Positions 23,940 through 33,899 of a stretch of DNA of 44,658 bases are shown here, one piece after another (position 1 is the first letter of the stretch; every line of letters begins with the position of its first letter). The translations under genes and the position numbers were made by a program. The DNA is taken from NCBI GenBank assembly GCA_002070955.1, contig MWEK01000035.1, positions 1 to 44,658 of the forward strand, read 5' to 3'. Below the pieces are notes generated by a model that worked only from the letters and a program-made list of their open reading frames with translations, did not search any database and was not told where the DNA came from. This stretch comes from Planctomycetes bacterium ADurb.Bin069 (GTDB lineage Bacteria; Planctomycetota; UBA8108; UBA8890; UBA8898).

Positions 23940-26900
23940 GTGAGCAGCGACAAGGACGAGACCCACCGGCACCCGGCGCACGCCACCGGCTGGATCACCG
24001 CCCTGGTGCGGGCGTTCATCGACTCCAAGCTGACGCCGCTTTTCCTCCTCTTCGCGCTCCTGGCGGGGGCGTTCGCCGTCGTGAACCTCTCCCGCGAGGA
24101 AGAGCCGCAGATCAAGGTGCCGATGATCGACATCTTCGTGCGCATGGAATGCGCCTCGCCGCGGGAGATCGAGCACCGCATCACCAAACCCATGGAGAAG
24201 CTCCTCTGGGAGATCCCGGGGGTGGAGTACATCTACTCGACCTCCCAGAAGGGCATGAGCATGGCGACCGTGCGGTTCCTGGTGGGCCACGACGAAGAGG
24301 ACGCCATCGTCAAGGTCAACCAGAAGATGGCCATGCACTACGACCTCATTCCCATCGGCGGGTCGCTGCCCCTTATCAAGCCGCGCTCGATCGATGATGT
24401 GCCGGTGCTGGGCCTGACGTTTTGGAGCGCGGAGGCGGACCACTACGAGCTGCGGCGCGTGGCGGCCGAGACCGCCGATGCGATCAAAGCCGTCCCGGAC
24501 GTCTCCGAAACGACGCTCATCGGCGGCCGGCGCCGCCAGGTGCGCGTGATCCTGGACCCGCCGGCTCTGAGCGCCTACGGCCTTGCGCCGCGGGAGGTGC
24601 TGGCCCGGCTGGGCGCGGCCAACGCGCGCGCGACGCGCGGCGAAGTCGCCGCGGCCAACACGGAGGCGGCGGTGGACATCGGCCGCCTGCTCCACACCGC
24701 GGAGGAGGTGGGGCGCGTCGTCGTGGGCGTCGTCGCCGGCAAGCCCGTATACCTCGAAAACGTGGCCCGGGTCGAGGACGGGCCTGACGAGCCTTCGGAC
24801 TACGTCTTCCTCGAACCGGGGCCGGCCTTCGGCGAGACCCTGGGCCCCGACGGGCCGCGGGAGATTCCGGGGGCGCTCGTCGACGGGAGCTTCCCGGCGG
24901 TGACCCTGTCCGTGGCGAAGCGCAAGGGTTCCAACGCCGTCACCGTGGTCCACGACGTCATGCGGGTCGTCGAGCGCCTGCGCGGCGACCGGATTCCGGA
25001 ACAGGTCAACGTGACGGTGACGCGGGACTACGGCGCGACGGCCGCGGAGAAATCCAACGAACTCCTGCTCCACATGGCCATCGCCGTCGTGTCGGTGACG
25101 ATCCTCATCTGGCTGATCCTCGGCTGGCGCGAGTCGGGCATCGTCGCCATCGCCATTCCCGTGACCCTGGCGCTGACGCTGGCGGTGTTCTATCTGCTGG
25201 GATACACCCTGAACCGCATCACCCTGTTCGCGCTGATCTTCTCCATCGGCATCCTGGTGGACGATCCCATCGTCAACGTCGAGAATATCGTGCGGCATTT
25301 CCGCATGCCGCAAAACAAGGGGCGGAACCTCCTGATCGTCACCATCGAGGCCGTCCGAGAGGTGCAGAGCCCGCTGGTGTTGGCGACGTTCACGGTCATC
25401 TGCGCGGTCCTGCCCATGGCCTTCGTGCGGGGGCTGATGGGGCCGTACATGCGGCCGATTCCCGTGGGCGCGTCCTGCGCCATGCTCGTGAGCATGTTGG
25501 TGGCTTTCGTGGTCACGCCTTGGGCGGCCTATCGAATCCTGCGGGGGCCGGCGCTCAGGGGGACGCTGCACGGCGGCGACCAGGGCGAGAAGGAGGATCC
25601 TCTCACCCGGTTCTACCGGAAGGTCATGCGGCCCTTCATTCGATCCAAGGGGTGGCGCAACCTGTTCCTCGCGGCCAACGTCCTGCTGCTGCTGGCCGCG
25701 CTGGCGCTCGTGCCCCTCGGAGCCGTGGTCGTCAAGATGCTGCCCTTCGACAACAAGAGCGAGCTGCAGTTGATCGTCGACATGCCCGAGGGCACGACAC
25801 TGGAGCAGACGACGCAGGTGGCGCGCGTGTTCGCGGCGGAGCTGCGCACCGAGCCCGAGGTCACGGACATCGAGGTTTACGCCGGCACCGCGGGGCCCTT
25901 CAACTTCAACGGCCTGGTGCGCCATTACTTCCTGCGCAGCGGCGGGAACGTCGCCGACTTGCAGGTCAACCTCGTCAACAAACACCAGCGCGGGGCCCAG
26001 AGCCACGATTTCGCCAAGCGCGTGCGGCCGCGCCTGGAGGAGCTCGCGCGGCGGCACGGCTGCCGCCTCAAGATCACCGAGGTGCCGCCCGGTCCGCCCG
26101 TCCTCCAGACCATTGTGGCCGAGATCTACGGCCCGAACGCGGAGGAGCGCCTCGCGGCGGCGCGGAAGGTGCGGGAAATCTTCGAGCAGGTCGAGGGCGT
26201 CGTCGACGTGGACTGGACCGTCGAGGATGATCAGACGCTCCAGGAGGTCGTCATCGACGCCGAGAAGGCCGCGCTCAACGGGGTCGCGGTGGCCGCGGCC
26301 GCGGACACCGCCGCCATCGCGCTGCGCGGCCGGGCGGCGGGGCTGCTCCACGATGAAGAGGAGAAGGAGGACGTGGAGATTTTCCTCCGGCTCCCGCGGG
26401 AGGGACGCGCCTCGGGCGAGGATGTGCTTGCGCTGCGGGTCGCCTCGGAGCTGCCGCCGCACAAGCTGGTGCCCCTCGGCGAGATCGCCCGGGTGGAAAC
26501 CCGGAACATCGAGCAGTCGATCTTCCACAAGAACCTGCAGCCCGTCATCTACGTGACGGCGGAGGTTTACGGGCGCAAGGAAAGCCCGATCTACGCGATC
26601 CTCGGCATTCGCGAGCGGTTGGCCCAGGCCTTCCCGGCCGGGCTGCCCGAGTGGTGGGCGACGGTGCCGACGGCCCCCGAGCGCACGTGCCTGAAGTGGG
26701 ACGGCGAGATGCACGTCACGGTGGAGGTCTTCCGCGACCTGGGGCTCGCCTTCGCGGGCGTGCTCATCCTGATCTACGTGCTCGTGGTGGGCTGGTTCCG
26801 CTCCTTCACGACGCCGCTGGTGATCATGGCGGCCATTCCCTTCTCGCTGGTGGGAATCCTGCCGGCCCACGGGGCGCTGGGCGCGTTCTTCACGGCGACG

Positions 26901-27206
26901 AGCATGATCGGATTCATCGCCGGGGCGGGTATCGTCGTCAGGAACTCGATCATCCTGATCGACTTCATCGAGCTTAGGCTCGCCGAGGGCATGCCGCTGG
27001 CCGAGGCCGTCATCGACGCGGGCGCCGTCAGGTTCAGACCCATGTTTCTCACCGCCGCGGCGGTGGCCGTGGGCGCCGGCGTCATCCTCTTCGATCCCAT
27101 CTTTCAAGGCCTGGCCCTGAGTCTGATCGCCGGCGAGGTGGCGGCGCTCCTCTTGAGCCGCATGGCGGTGCCGATCCTTTACTACATGCGGTTCGCGCCG
27201 CGCTAG
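23940..27206 (+). CDS. RND-family efflux permease (AcrB/HAE1-like)
   Basis: This 1088-residue transporter starts at GTG 23940 (AGGAGAGG upstream). It has the RND plan: first membrane helix (LFLLFALLAGAFAVVNL), a porter-type periplasmic domain (EEPQIKVPMIDIFVRM, VEYIYSTSQKGMSMATVRF), six helices including FALIFSIGILVDDPIVNVENIVR (helix 4 with the proton-relay Asp pair), a second periplasmic loop, and six further helices ending FRPMFLTAAAVAVGAGVILFDPIFQGL. The DD in LVDDPIV matches the proton-translocation aspartates. Substrate (drugs, lipids or metals) is not determinable. It is the third gene of the pump operon. Confidence 0.94.
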   Translation: MSSDKDETHRHPAHATGWITALVRAFIDSKLTPLFLLFALLAGAFAVVNLSREEEPQIKVPMIDIFVRMECASPREIEHRITKPMEKLLWEIPGVEYIYSTSQKGMSMATVRFLVGHDEEDAIVKVNQKMAMHYDLIPIGGSLPLIKPRSIDDVPVLGLTFWSAEADHYELRRVAAETADAIKAVPDVSETTLIGGRRRQVRVILDPPALSAYGLAPREVLARLGAANARATRGEVAAANTEAAVDIGRLLHTAEEVGRVVVGVVAGKPVYLENVARVEDGPDEPSDYVFLEPGPAFGETLGPDGPREIPGALVDGSFPAVTLSVAKRKGSNAVTVVHDVMRVVERLRGDRIPEQVNVTVTRDYGATAAEKSNELLLHMAIAVVSVTILIWLILGWRESGIVAIAIPVTLALTLAVFYLLGYTLNRITLFALIFSIGILVDDPIVNVENIVRHFRMPQNKGRNLLIVTIEAVREVQSPLVLATFTVICAVLPMAFVRGLMGPYMRPIPVGASCAMLVSMLVAFVVTPWAAYRILRGPALRGTLHGGDQGEKEDPLTRFYRKVMRPFIRSKGWRNLFLAANVLLLLAALALVPLGAVVVKMLPFDNKSELQLIVDMPEGTTLEQTTQVARVFAAELRTEPEVTDIEVYAGTAGPFNFNGLVRHYFLRSGGNVADLQVNLVNKHQRGAQSHDFAKRVRPRLEELARRHGCRLKITEVPPGPPVLQTIVAEIYGPNAEERLAAARKVREIFEQVEGVVDVDWTVEDDQTLQEVVIDAEKAALNGVAVAAAADTAAIALRGRAAGLLHDEEEKEDVEIFLRLPREGRASGEDVLALRVASELPPHKLVPLGEIARVETRNIEQSIFHKNLQPVIYVTAEVYGRKESPIYAILGIRERLAQAFPAGLPEWWATVPTAPERTCLKWDGEMHVTVEVFRDLGLAFAGVLILIYVLVVGWFRSFTTPLVIMAAIPFSLVGILPAHGALGAFFTATSMIGFIAGAGIVVRNSIILIDFIELRLAEGMPLAEAVIDAGAVRFRPMFLTAAAVAVGAGVILFDPIFQGLALSLIAGEVAALLLSRMAVPILYYMRFAPR

Positions 27207-27224
27207 GCGGTCCGCGGGCGCCCG

Positions 27225-28412
27225 CTATTGGGCGAAGGACTGCGCCGCGGCGTCCCAAGCCACGCTGCGTCCCTCGCGGTACGCGCGGTTCGCGGCGTGG
27301 GCGATGTTGACGGCCCGGTTGGCGGCCTCGACGGGGGCGTTCGGCTCCTTGCGGGTCCTGATGCAGTCCAGCCAGTTCGCCAGGTGCGCCTGGCCCTCGT
27401 AGGTCCGGGGCCACGCCTCGCTCTTGGCGCCGGGCGCCTGGGCGTTCTCCTTGATCACGTAGAACTCTTCGTCCGTGACCACCAAGGTGCCGTCGGTGCC
27501 GTAGAAACGCGCGCCCACGCCGTCGTGCCGGTTGACGAATCCCGCCGAGAAGACCGCCGAGAAGGCGCCGTAGTCCAAGACGGCGTGCACGATGTCCGGC
27601 GTCTCCCATTGCCTGAAGAAGTACACGCCGCCCTGGGCCGCCACGCTCTTGGGGCCGTCCGTGCCCGCGAGCCAGTTGATAATGTCGAACTGGTGGCTCC
27701 CCAGGTCGGTCATGAGGCCGCCGGAATAGTCCCAGTACCAGCGCCAGGCCCAGTACCGGTGCGGATCGAAGGGTCGCTGGGGCGCCTTGCCCAGAAATTT
27801 CTTCCAGTTGAGCGCGCCCTCGACGGGCCGCGCCGCGAGGGGATCCTCCCTGACCCAGGAGCGCGTGTCGAAGACCCGCGCCCACATGAGCTTGCCGATG
27901 GCGCCCGCGGCGATGGCATCCCGCGCCCGGACCCAATGAGAGCCCGAACGCCGGTGGGTGCCCACCTGGACGACGCATTTGGACGCGCGCGCCTGGGCAA
28001 GCATGTGCGCGCCCTCCTCGATGGTGTGGGAAAAAGGCTTCTCCGTGTAGATATCCTTGCCCGCCTGGACCGCCGCCACGAAGACGTCGTGGTGCCAGTG
28101 ATCGGGCGTCGCGTTGATGACCGCCGTGATGTCTTCCTGCGCCAGCAGCGCGTCGAAGTCCTCGTATTCCCGCGGCCGGTCCTCGATCTGGGCCGCGGCC
28201 CACCTGAGGCGCATTTCGCTGACATCGCACAAGGCGCCGATGGCGCAGCCCTGGCGCCGCGCCTCGGTCATGAGCCAGACGCCGCGGCCGCCGGTCCCGA
28301 TGATCCCCAGGACGATCCGATCCTGTGCGCCCATGACGCGCAGGTGCCCGGGTGCGAGTCCGAGCGCCGCCGCGCCGCCGGCCATAAATTTCCTGCGCGA
28401 AGCCCTGCGCAT
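27225..28412 (-). CDS. Tat-exported Gfo/Idh/MocA-family oxidoreductase
   Basis: This 395-residue NAD(P)-dependent sugar or inositol dehydrogenase-like protein starts with a twin-arginine signal (SRRKFM at residues 5-10, then AGGAAALGLAPG). The Rossmann motif GIIGTGGRG follows, with the family motif TEKPFSH (EKP) and a C-terminal dimer domain with GGLMTDLGSHQFDIINWL. Exported Gfo/Idh/MocA proteins of this kind are expanded in Planctomycetota, where they are thought to act on polysaccharide-derived sugars. The gene is convergent with the RND gene (18 bp gap). The substrate is unknown. Confidence 0.93.
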   Translation of the reverse strand: MRRASRRKFMAGGAAALGLAPGHLRVMGAQDRIVLGIIGTGGRGVWLMTEARRQGCAIGALCDVSEMRLRWAAAQIEDRPREYEDFDALLAQEDITAVINATPDHWHHDVFVAAVQAGKDIYTEKPFSHTIEEGAHMLAQARASKCVVQVGTHRRSGSHWVRARDAIAAGAIGKLMWARVFDTRSWVREDPLAARPVEGALNWKKFLGKAPQRPFDPHRYWAWRWYWDYSGGLMTDLGSHQFDIINWLAGTDGPKSVAAQGGVYFFRQWETPDIVHAVLDYGAFSAVFSAGFVNRHDGVGARFYGTDGTLVVTDEEFYVIKENAQAPGAKSEAWPRTYEGQAHLANWLDCIRTRKEPNAPVEAANRAVNIAHAANRAYREGRSVAWDAAAQSFAQ

Positions 28413-28603
28413 ACGCTTGCTCCTTGCCGCGCCGATTCCAATCGCCGCGCGCCGCAGTCAATTCTACCGGAGGAGGGGTGGCGGGGATACGCGGGGAGGC
28501 GCGGCGGCGCTCCGTGTTTTCCGCGTTGACTGCCGGCGGGGCGGTTTGTACAATGACGATTGAGGAATCGGTCGAACGAAGCCCGCCGGGCTTGATGTGT
28601 CCC

Positions 28604-30058
28604 ATGCGAAAATCGCTTGTCCTAATCCTTGCGGGTTTGCTCGGGGGCGCAACGGCGCTTTCCGCCATGCCCTTCCGGCGCGCGGACGCCAACGCCGACG
28701 GGACGGTCGACGTCGCCGACGCGGTCAAGACTCTGAGCGTCTTGTTTCTGGGGGATGCGACCGCGCCCTGCCGGGATGCCTTGGATGCCAACGACGATGG
28801 CGTCGTTGACATCGCCGATGCGATCACGACGCTGGGCTTTCTCTTCGCCCAAGGAAAGAACCCGCCGCCGCCCTTCGCCGCGTGCGGCGTCGATCCGACG
28901 AGCGACACCCTGACGTGCGACGCCTTTCCGCCCTGCGATTACGGCGCGGGGGGATGCGAGGACGGCATGCAGGCGAGCGGCTCGCTCTACCGGATCTGCA
29001 TGCCTCCCGCCGCGGCGTACAACGGCCGCTTGATCATCTGGGCCCACGGATACCAGGATGCGGGCGAGCCGATCGCCATTCCCGAGGATCAGATGCGCTT
29101 CGGGGATTACTATCTGCCCGAGCTCATGACGAGCCTCGGATTCGCCTTCGCCACGAACAGCTATTCCAAGACCGGGCTGGCGGTGAGGCAGGGCGTCGCC
29201 GACATTCTCGATCTCGTCGAGATCTTCAAGGAACTGCGGGGCGAGCCCCTCAAGATCTACGTGACCGGGGCCTCGGAGGGCGGCCTCATCACGACGCTTC
29301 TGGTCGAGGGCCACCCGGCGGTCTTCACCGGCGGCCTGGCGGCGTGCGGCCCCATCGGCGACTGGGAATTCCAGATGAAATATTTCGGCGATGGCCGCGC
29401 GCTCTTTGAGTACTTTTTTCCCGGCCTCATTCCCGGCGACCCCTTCGACCCGGCCCCGGATGTCGTCGCCTCGTGGCCGGCGCGCTACGCGGGGATCGTG
29501 CAGCCCGCAGTCCTGGATCCGGCGCACCGCGGCGCGCTCGAGCAGTTGGCGCGCTGCGCGAACCTGCAGGTCGATCCGGAGGATTTTCTGGGCAGCGCGG
29601 AAGTGTGCGTGCGCGATTTCCTGAGGTACAGCGTGGTCAACCTGACAGACGCCGCGGCGACCCTCGGAGGCTTCCCCTTCGACAATGTCGCGACGCGCTA
29701 CACGGGCTCGGAGGATGACGATGCGCTCAACGCTGGCGTCGTGCGCGTGGCCGCCGACGCCGCCGCGCTGGCGGAGATTCGCGCGGGCTACTCCACCACC
29801 GGCGCGCTCCAGCGGCCGCTCTTGACGATCCACACCCTCTACGACTCGCAGGTGCCCTTCGAGCACCACGTCATGTACACGGAGAAGTGCCGGCTGCAGG
29901 GCACCGAGGAGACGTTCCACTACGGCTTCGCGGTGGAACGCTTCGGCCACTGCGAGTTCACCGACGAGGAAGTCCTCGCGGCCTTCGCGCTGATGCTCAT
30001 CGCGGGCGGCGACGCGGAGCTCCTCGAGTCCCTCCCGGACCTGCTTTCCGCGCCTTGA
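28604..30058 (+). CDS. Secreted alpha/beta hydrolase with two dockerin-type repeats
   Basis: This 484-residue protein has a signal peptide (MRKSLVLILAGLLGGATALSA). Two calcium-binding dockerin-type repeats follow, RADANADGTVDVADAVKTL and DALDANDDGVVDIADAITTL, at about residues 28 and 62. An alpha/beta-hydrolase domain comes next, with nucleophile elbow GASEGG (Ser about 224), Asp in LYDSQVP (about 414) and His in FGHCEF (about 449). Many Cys suggest disulfides. It is probably an extracellular esterase or peptidase held to a surface complex through the repeats. ATG 28604 begins the signal; in-frame ATGs at 28595 and 28553 are alternatives, and no strong ribosome site picks between them. Confidence 0.85.
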   Translation: MRKSLVLILAGLLGGATALSAMPFRRADANADGTVDVADAVKTLSVLFLGDATAPCRDALDANDDGVVDIADAITTLGFLFAQGKNPPPPFAACGVDPTSDTLTCDAFPPCDYGAGGCEDGMQASGSLYRICMPPAAAYNGRLIIWAHGYQDAGEPIAIPEDQMRFGDYYLPELMTSLGFAFATNSYSKTGLAVRQGVADILDLVEIFKELRGEPLKIYVTGASEGGLITTLLVEGHPAVFTGGLAACGPIGDWEFQMKYFGDGRALFEYFFPGLIPGDPFDPAPDVVASWPARYAGIVQPAVLDPAHRGALEQLARCANLQVDPEDFLGSAEVCVRDFLRYSVVNLTDAAATLGGFPFDNVATRYTGSEDDDALNAGVVRVAADAAALAEIRAGYSTTGALQRPLLTIHTLYDSQVPFEHHVMYTEKCRLQGTEETFHYGFAVERFGHCEFTDEEVLAAFALMLIAGGDAELLESLPDLLSAP

Positions 30059-30077
30059 CGGGCGCGGCCGCCCCGGC

Positions 30078-31913
30078 TCACTCGGGTCCCGTGTAGCGGG
30101 ACATGACCAGCGCCGCCTCGCCGAACATGGCGATCCGCCCGTGCTCGAGCCAGAGGAGCTTGTCGCACGCGCGCACCATGCCGAGCCGGTGGGAGATGAT
30201 GATCATGGTCACGGCGCCGCGCAGGCCGGCGATGGTGTCGCGGATCAGCGCCTCGCTGGCGGCGTCGAGGGCGCTCGTCGCTTCGTCGAGAATGATGACC
30301 AGGGGACGGCGGTACAGCGCCCGGGCGATGGCGACCCGCTGCCGCTGGCCGCCGGACAGGCCGATGCCGCGCTCGCCGATGGTCGAGTCGAAGCCCCGGG
30401 GAAGCGCGGCGACCACCTCGGCGAGTTGGGCCTGGGCGCAGCAGGCCGCCACCAGCTCCCGGTCGATCTTGTCTTCCGGCTCGCCGAAGGCGATGTTGGC
30501 CGCCAGGGTGTCGTCGGCAAGAAACGGCGCCTGGGACACGTAGCCGATCATTCGCATCCATTCGCTTCGCCCGGCGGCGGTGAGCGGAATCCCGTCGATC
30601 AGGAGGCGGCCCTCGGTGGGGGCCAGGAGCCCGCTCAGAAGGTCGGCGAGCGTGCTCTTGCCGGCGCCCGACGGCCCCACGAGGCCCAGGCTCTCGCCCT
30701 TCGCAAGGTCGAAGTCGATGCCGGCGAGCGCCGCCGCCGCGCGCCCGGCGTAGGTGAACCCCAGGCCCTCGGCCCGGAGGCTCCGGGTGAAGCGGACGGG
30801 AAGCGCGGGCTCCGCGCCCGCGGCGGCGCGGCGCTCTTCCTCGCGGAAGCGCTCCAGAAGCCCTAGGATCTGGGACGTCATGGGCAGGGTCACGCGGGCT
30901 TCCGAGAGCGTGTGCGCCACCCGAGTCACCGCCGGCAGGACGCGCCACGCCGTGACGGCCAGGAGCGTGACGGTGCCGGCGATGCTCGCGGGCGACGCGT
31001 CGCCGCGCATGGTCATCCCCGCGACCGCGCCGGCCAGGACGGCGATGCCGAGGAATTCGAGGAGGTCGCGGGGCATCCGCACCAGCAGGCTGCGCGCGGC
31101 CTGGATCGTCGAGAGGTCGCGCATCCGCGCCACGGCGCTCTTGAGCCGGGCGCCGGCGCCGAAGAGCTTGATTTCCTTAATGCCCGCGAGAATCTGGAGC
31201 GCCTCGCGGTTGATCGACGTTGCTTGGCTGCGGTAGATGCTCGCTTTGCGGTCGAGCTGCGGCCCGATCCAGCGGAAGATCAGGAGCCCGCCGCCGCCGG
31301 CCGCCGCGAGCACCGCCAGCGAGACCACCGGCCTGACGGCGATCAGCGTGACGGATAGGAAGGCGATCAACACCAGGTCGGAGAGGATCTGCAGGGAGTT
31401 TCTGACGAGCCCGGCGCCGATCAGGTCGCGCCAGGCGAGCGAAGTGGCCAAGTCGGCCGAGTTCCGGGTGAGATGCCATTCGTACGGCATGGCGATGGCG
31501 CCCTGAAGAAAGCGCGCGCCGAAGTAGGCGCTGATGGATTCGGCGATCTTGGTGATGCCGTAGGAAAAGAGGCTGACGCACGCGTTCTTGATGAGGACGC
31601 AGGCGACGACCAGACCGCTCAGGAAGAGGATCAGCGTGCGCTGGTCCTCGGGCAGAGGGATGCCGGCGCCGCGGATGTGGGCGGCGATCCTCGAGACGGC
31701 GAAGGCGTCGGGATTCGCGACGGCCGAGACGTACAGCGCCAGGAAACCGAGCACGGCGGTTTCGAAGGCGGCCAGAAGGGGCATTGCCGTGCCGAGAGCC
31801 AGAAGCCACCGGCGGTGCCGCGGGACGAGGAAGGACCAGACCGCGCGCTGCGCCTTGAAGAGGCTCGGGGTTTGGCGCGGGCCCTCGTCCGGGGCGCTTG
31901 AGCCGGCGGCCAT
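30078..31913 (-). CDS. ABC transporter, fused permease and ATPase (PglK/MsbA-like exporter)
   Basis: This 611-residue half-transporter has six membrane helices in the first 320 residues and one nucleotide-binding domain. Walker A is GPSGAGKST (about 413), the signature is LSGGQRQR (about 517) and Walker B is LVIILDEAT (about 537), followed by the H-loop (ISHRLG). The overall pattern resembles PglK-type lipid-linked-oligosaccharide flippases, but lipid or peptide export is equally possible. It works as a homodimer in the inner membrane. It is convergent with the dockerin hydrolase; no other transport gene is adjacent. Confidence 0.93.
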   Translation of the reverse strand: MAAGSSAPDEGPRQTPSLFKAQRAVWSFLVPRHRRWLLALGTAMPLLAAFETAVLGFLALYVSAVANPDAFAVSRIAAHIRGAGIPLPEDQRTLILFLSGLVVACVLIKNACVSLFSYGITKIAESISAYFGARFLQGAIAMPYEWHLTRNSADLATSLAWRDLIGAGLVRNSLQILSDLVLIAFLSVTLIAVRPVVSLAVLAAAGGGGLLIFRWIGPQLDRKASIYRSQATSINREALQILAGIKEIKLFGAGARLKSAVARMRDLSTIQAARSLLVRMPRDLLEFLGIAVLAGAVAGMTMRGDASPASIAGTVTLLAVTAWRVLPAVTRVAHTLSEARVTLPMTSQILGLLERFREEERRAAAGAEPALPVRFTRSLRAEGLGFTYAGRAAAALAGIDFDLAKGESLGLVGPSGAGKSTLADLLSGLLAPTEGRLLIDGIPLTAAGRSEWMRMIGYVSQAPFLADDTLAANIAFGEPEDKIDRELVAACCAQAQLAEVVAALPRGFDSTIGERGIGLSGGQRQRVAIARALYRRPLVIILDEATSALDAASEALIRDTIAGLRGAVTMIIISHRLGMVRACDKLLWLEHGRIAMFGEAALVMSRYTGPE

Positions 31914-32051
31914 CAGCGCACCCTTGCACGCGGCGGGAGGGCGGGAGGAGCCGGGACGACAGGCTTCATAGGGCGGCCAGTCTATCGAAGGGGCGGCGGG
32001 AATTCAACCGCGGCGGGAAACCGGCTTCGGCCGCCTCCCGCCGCGCCGCGC

Positions 32052-32576
32052 TCACAGGTCGTACAGCGTATCGTCGCGGGCATAGGCGCTCGAGCCGCCC
32101 GAATCCTCCTCGCCGCCCTCGCCGCCCTCGCCGCCGAACGCTTCGCCGAGGGCCTCCTCGACCTTCTCGGGATCCTCGCCCGCTTCCAAGCGGCCGACCG
32201 CCTCGCGGAACTCGGGCCCGAGATCCTCTCCGGAGGCTTCGCCGAACTTGCGCAGGAAGCGCCCGATCTGGCGCGGATCGTTCTCGTCGATCTTGTCCAA
32301 ATCCCGGCCCATGTCGTCCATGAGACGCTCGAAACGGCGTTCCTGCTCGGGGGAAAAGTCGCCGGGATCGTCCGCGGCTTCGCGCCCGCCGCCGGGCGGG
32401 GCGTCGCCGCGGGCGCGGCTTTTCGCCGTGGTCTTGATGGCGCACAGACTCACCTGGCGCTCGAGATCCTTGCGGCCGCAGTGCGGGCAGGCGGGCCGCT
32501 TGTCCGCGGCGTCCCCGCGCACAAGGAAGCTCAGTATCTTGCGGCAGTCCGGGCAGAGATACTCGTAAATAGGCAC
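32052..32576 (-). CDS. FmdB-type zinc-ribbon protein with acidic C-terminal extension
   Basis: This 174-residue protein starts MPIYEYLCPDC, the standard start of FmdB-like regulatory zinc-ribbon proteins. CPDC and CPHC form the zinc-binding ribbon within the first 35 residues. The GTG at 32576 is chosen because AGGAGG lies 7 bp before it; an upstream TTG would be only 1 bp from that site. The rest is unusual: a helical, acidic region (FSPEQERRFERLMDDMGRDLDKI ...) and a GEGGEGGEE tract coded by near-perfect 9-bp tandem repeats at about 32110-32133. Function beyond metal or nucleic-acid binding is unknown. Confidence 0.85.
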   Translation of the reverse strand: MPIYEYLCPDCRKILSFLVRGDAADKRPACPHCGRKDLERQVSLCAIKTTAKSRARGDAPPGGGREAADDPGDFSPEQERRFERLMDDMGRDLDKIDENDPRQIGRFLRKFGEASGEDLGPEFREAVGRLEAGEDPEKVEEALGEAFGGEGGEGGEEDSGGSSAYARDDTLYDL

Positions 32577-32705
32577 GCGCAAGCCTCCTGCGTCGCATGG
32601 CCTTCCGGCCCGCGGACGTTCCGAGGACCGGGGCCTGCGCCCGCGGGGACGATTGTCCCCCCGCGGTGCGTCCGGCGCAAGAGTCGCGCCCGGCGCCCGC
32701 GCGCG

Positions 32706-33899
32706 TCAGCGCCGGATCAGCGCGCGGACGTGCGCCGCGAACTCCTCGGCGCACCGGCCCCAAGAGTAGCGCCCCAAGACGAAGCGCCGGTAGCGGTCTC
32801 CGCGCGCGGCGCGTCCCGAGTCCCGCAAGACGCGCTCGATCCGCTCGGCGAGCGCCTCGGGCGAGCAATCGCGGGCGAGCAGTTCCGGTCCCATCTCGCC
32901 GAGGACCTCGGGGATTCCGCCGACGGGCGTGGCCACGACGGGCACGTTCGCGGCGAGCGCCTCGAGGATCACCAGCCCGAAGCCCTCCAACGCCTGCGTC
33001 GGCACGACGAAGACATCCGCGGCGTTGTACAGATCCGGCAGGTCCTCGTCGCGCGCATAGCCCCAGAAGCGTGCGCTCGCTCCAAGGCCGAGGGCGCCGG
33101 CCAAGTCCTTGAGGGCCCGCTCCCGCCGCCCCCTGCCGACGATGAGAAGCAGCCCGTCGCGCAAGGCGCCCCGGCAGAGCGCGAAGGCGCGCAGAAGTTC
33201 CTCCAGCCCCATGCGTTCCTCGAGGCGCCGAACGGTGAGCACGATGGTCGCCCCGGCGGGCAGCCCCAGCCGGCGCCGGAGGGCCGCCGCATCGGCGCAG
33301 GGCGCGAACCGTTCGGTGTCGACGCCATGGGGCAGAAGGCGGATCTTGCGGGCCGGGCGCGTCCCCGGGTGGAACGCGGCCAGTTGCCGCCGCATGAACT
33401 CGGAGGCCACGAAGATGAGGCGCGCGGCGCCGAGGGCCCAGCGCTCGGCCAGAAGGCGCAGGGCGAGCTTGTGCGGCGGCACGCGCCTCCCCCTCCGCCG
33501 CGCGCGTACGGCGAACTCCGCCGCCCACGGCGAGTGGAAACAGTACGCCAGAGGGACGCACCCGGCGCGGCGCCGCACCACCCAAGTGGCGAAGGGTTGG
33601 TGGCCGAGCACGAGGTCGAGCGGCCCGTTCGGCGCGGCGCCGAGGGCGCGGAAGGATCCCAGGAGAAGCGCCGGCAGTTGCCGCGCGGCGCGCTCGTCGG
33701 AAGGCGCCGAGGGGAAGCGGACCAACGTCACGCCGCCGCGGGCGGCGACAGGCGGCCCGTCCTTCCGGCCGGCGAACACGCTCACCGCCCAGCCCCGCGC
33801 GGCGAGCTCGCCGCCCAGGGACAGAGCGGCGCGGCTGGCGCCGCCGAGGTTCTCCGGATCGGCGTAGTCCAAGGCCTGGAGGAGGGACGGGCGCCTCAT
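32706..33899 (-). CDS. Glycosyltransferase family 4
   Basis: This 397-residue GT-B glycosyltransferase has the N-terminal acceptor domain (NLGGASRAALSLGGELAARG) and the C-terminal nucleotide-sugar domain, with LPHGVDTERFAP, RRLEERMGLEELLRAFAL, and the EGFGLVILEALAANVPVVATPVGGIPEV stretch that binds the donor. It probably adds a sugar to a lipid-linked or capsular precursor at the membrane. It is the last of three genes (epimerase, sigma/anti-sigma fusion, glycosyltransferase) joined by 4-bp overlaps, so its synthesis depends on translation of the regulator. Confidence 0.93.
   Translation of the reverse strand: MRRPSLLQALDYADPENLGGASRAALSLGGELAARGWAVSVFAGRKDGPPVAARGGVTLVRFPSAPSDERAARQLPALLLGSFRALGAAPNGPLDLVLGHQPFATWVVRRRAGCVPLAYCFHSPWAAEFAVRARRRGRRVPPHKLALRLLAERWALGAARLIFVASEFMRRQLAAFHPGTRPARKIRLLPHGVDTERFAPCADAAALRRRLGLPAGATIVLTVRRLEERMGLEELLRAFALCRGALRDGLLLIVGRGRRERALKDLAGALGLGASARFWGYARDEDLPDLYNAADVFVVPTQALEGFGLVILEALAANVPVVATPVGGIPEVLGEMGPELLARDCSPEALAERIERVLRDSGRAARGDRYRRFVLGRYSWGRCAEEFAAHVRALIRR

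Noticed and set aside
23859..27107. Very long open frame (over 1000 codons) on the minus strand opposite the RND permease gene
   Set aside because: It is low-complexity His/Asp/Arg-rich sequence without any family motif, a by-product of GC-rich codons in the real gene on the other strand.
28579..28593. Palindrome AAGCCC-GCC-GGGCTT before the dockerin hydrolase considered as a terminator
   Set aside because: It has no T-run and lies within the possible leader or upstream start region of that gene; no gene ends just before it on either strand.
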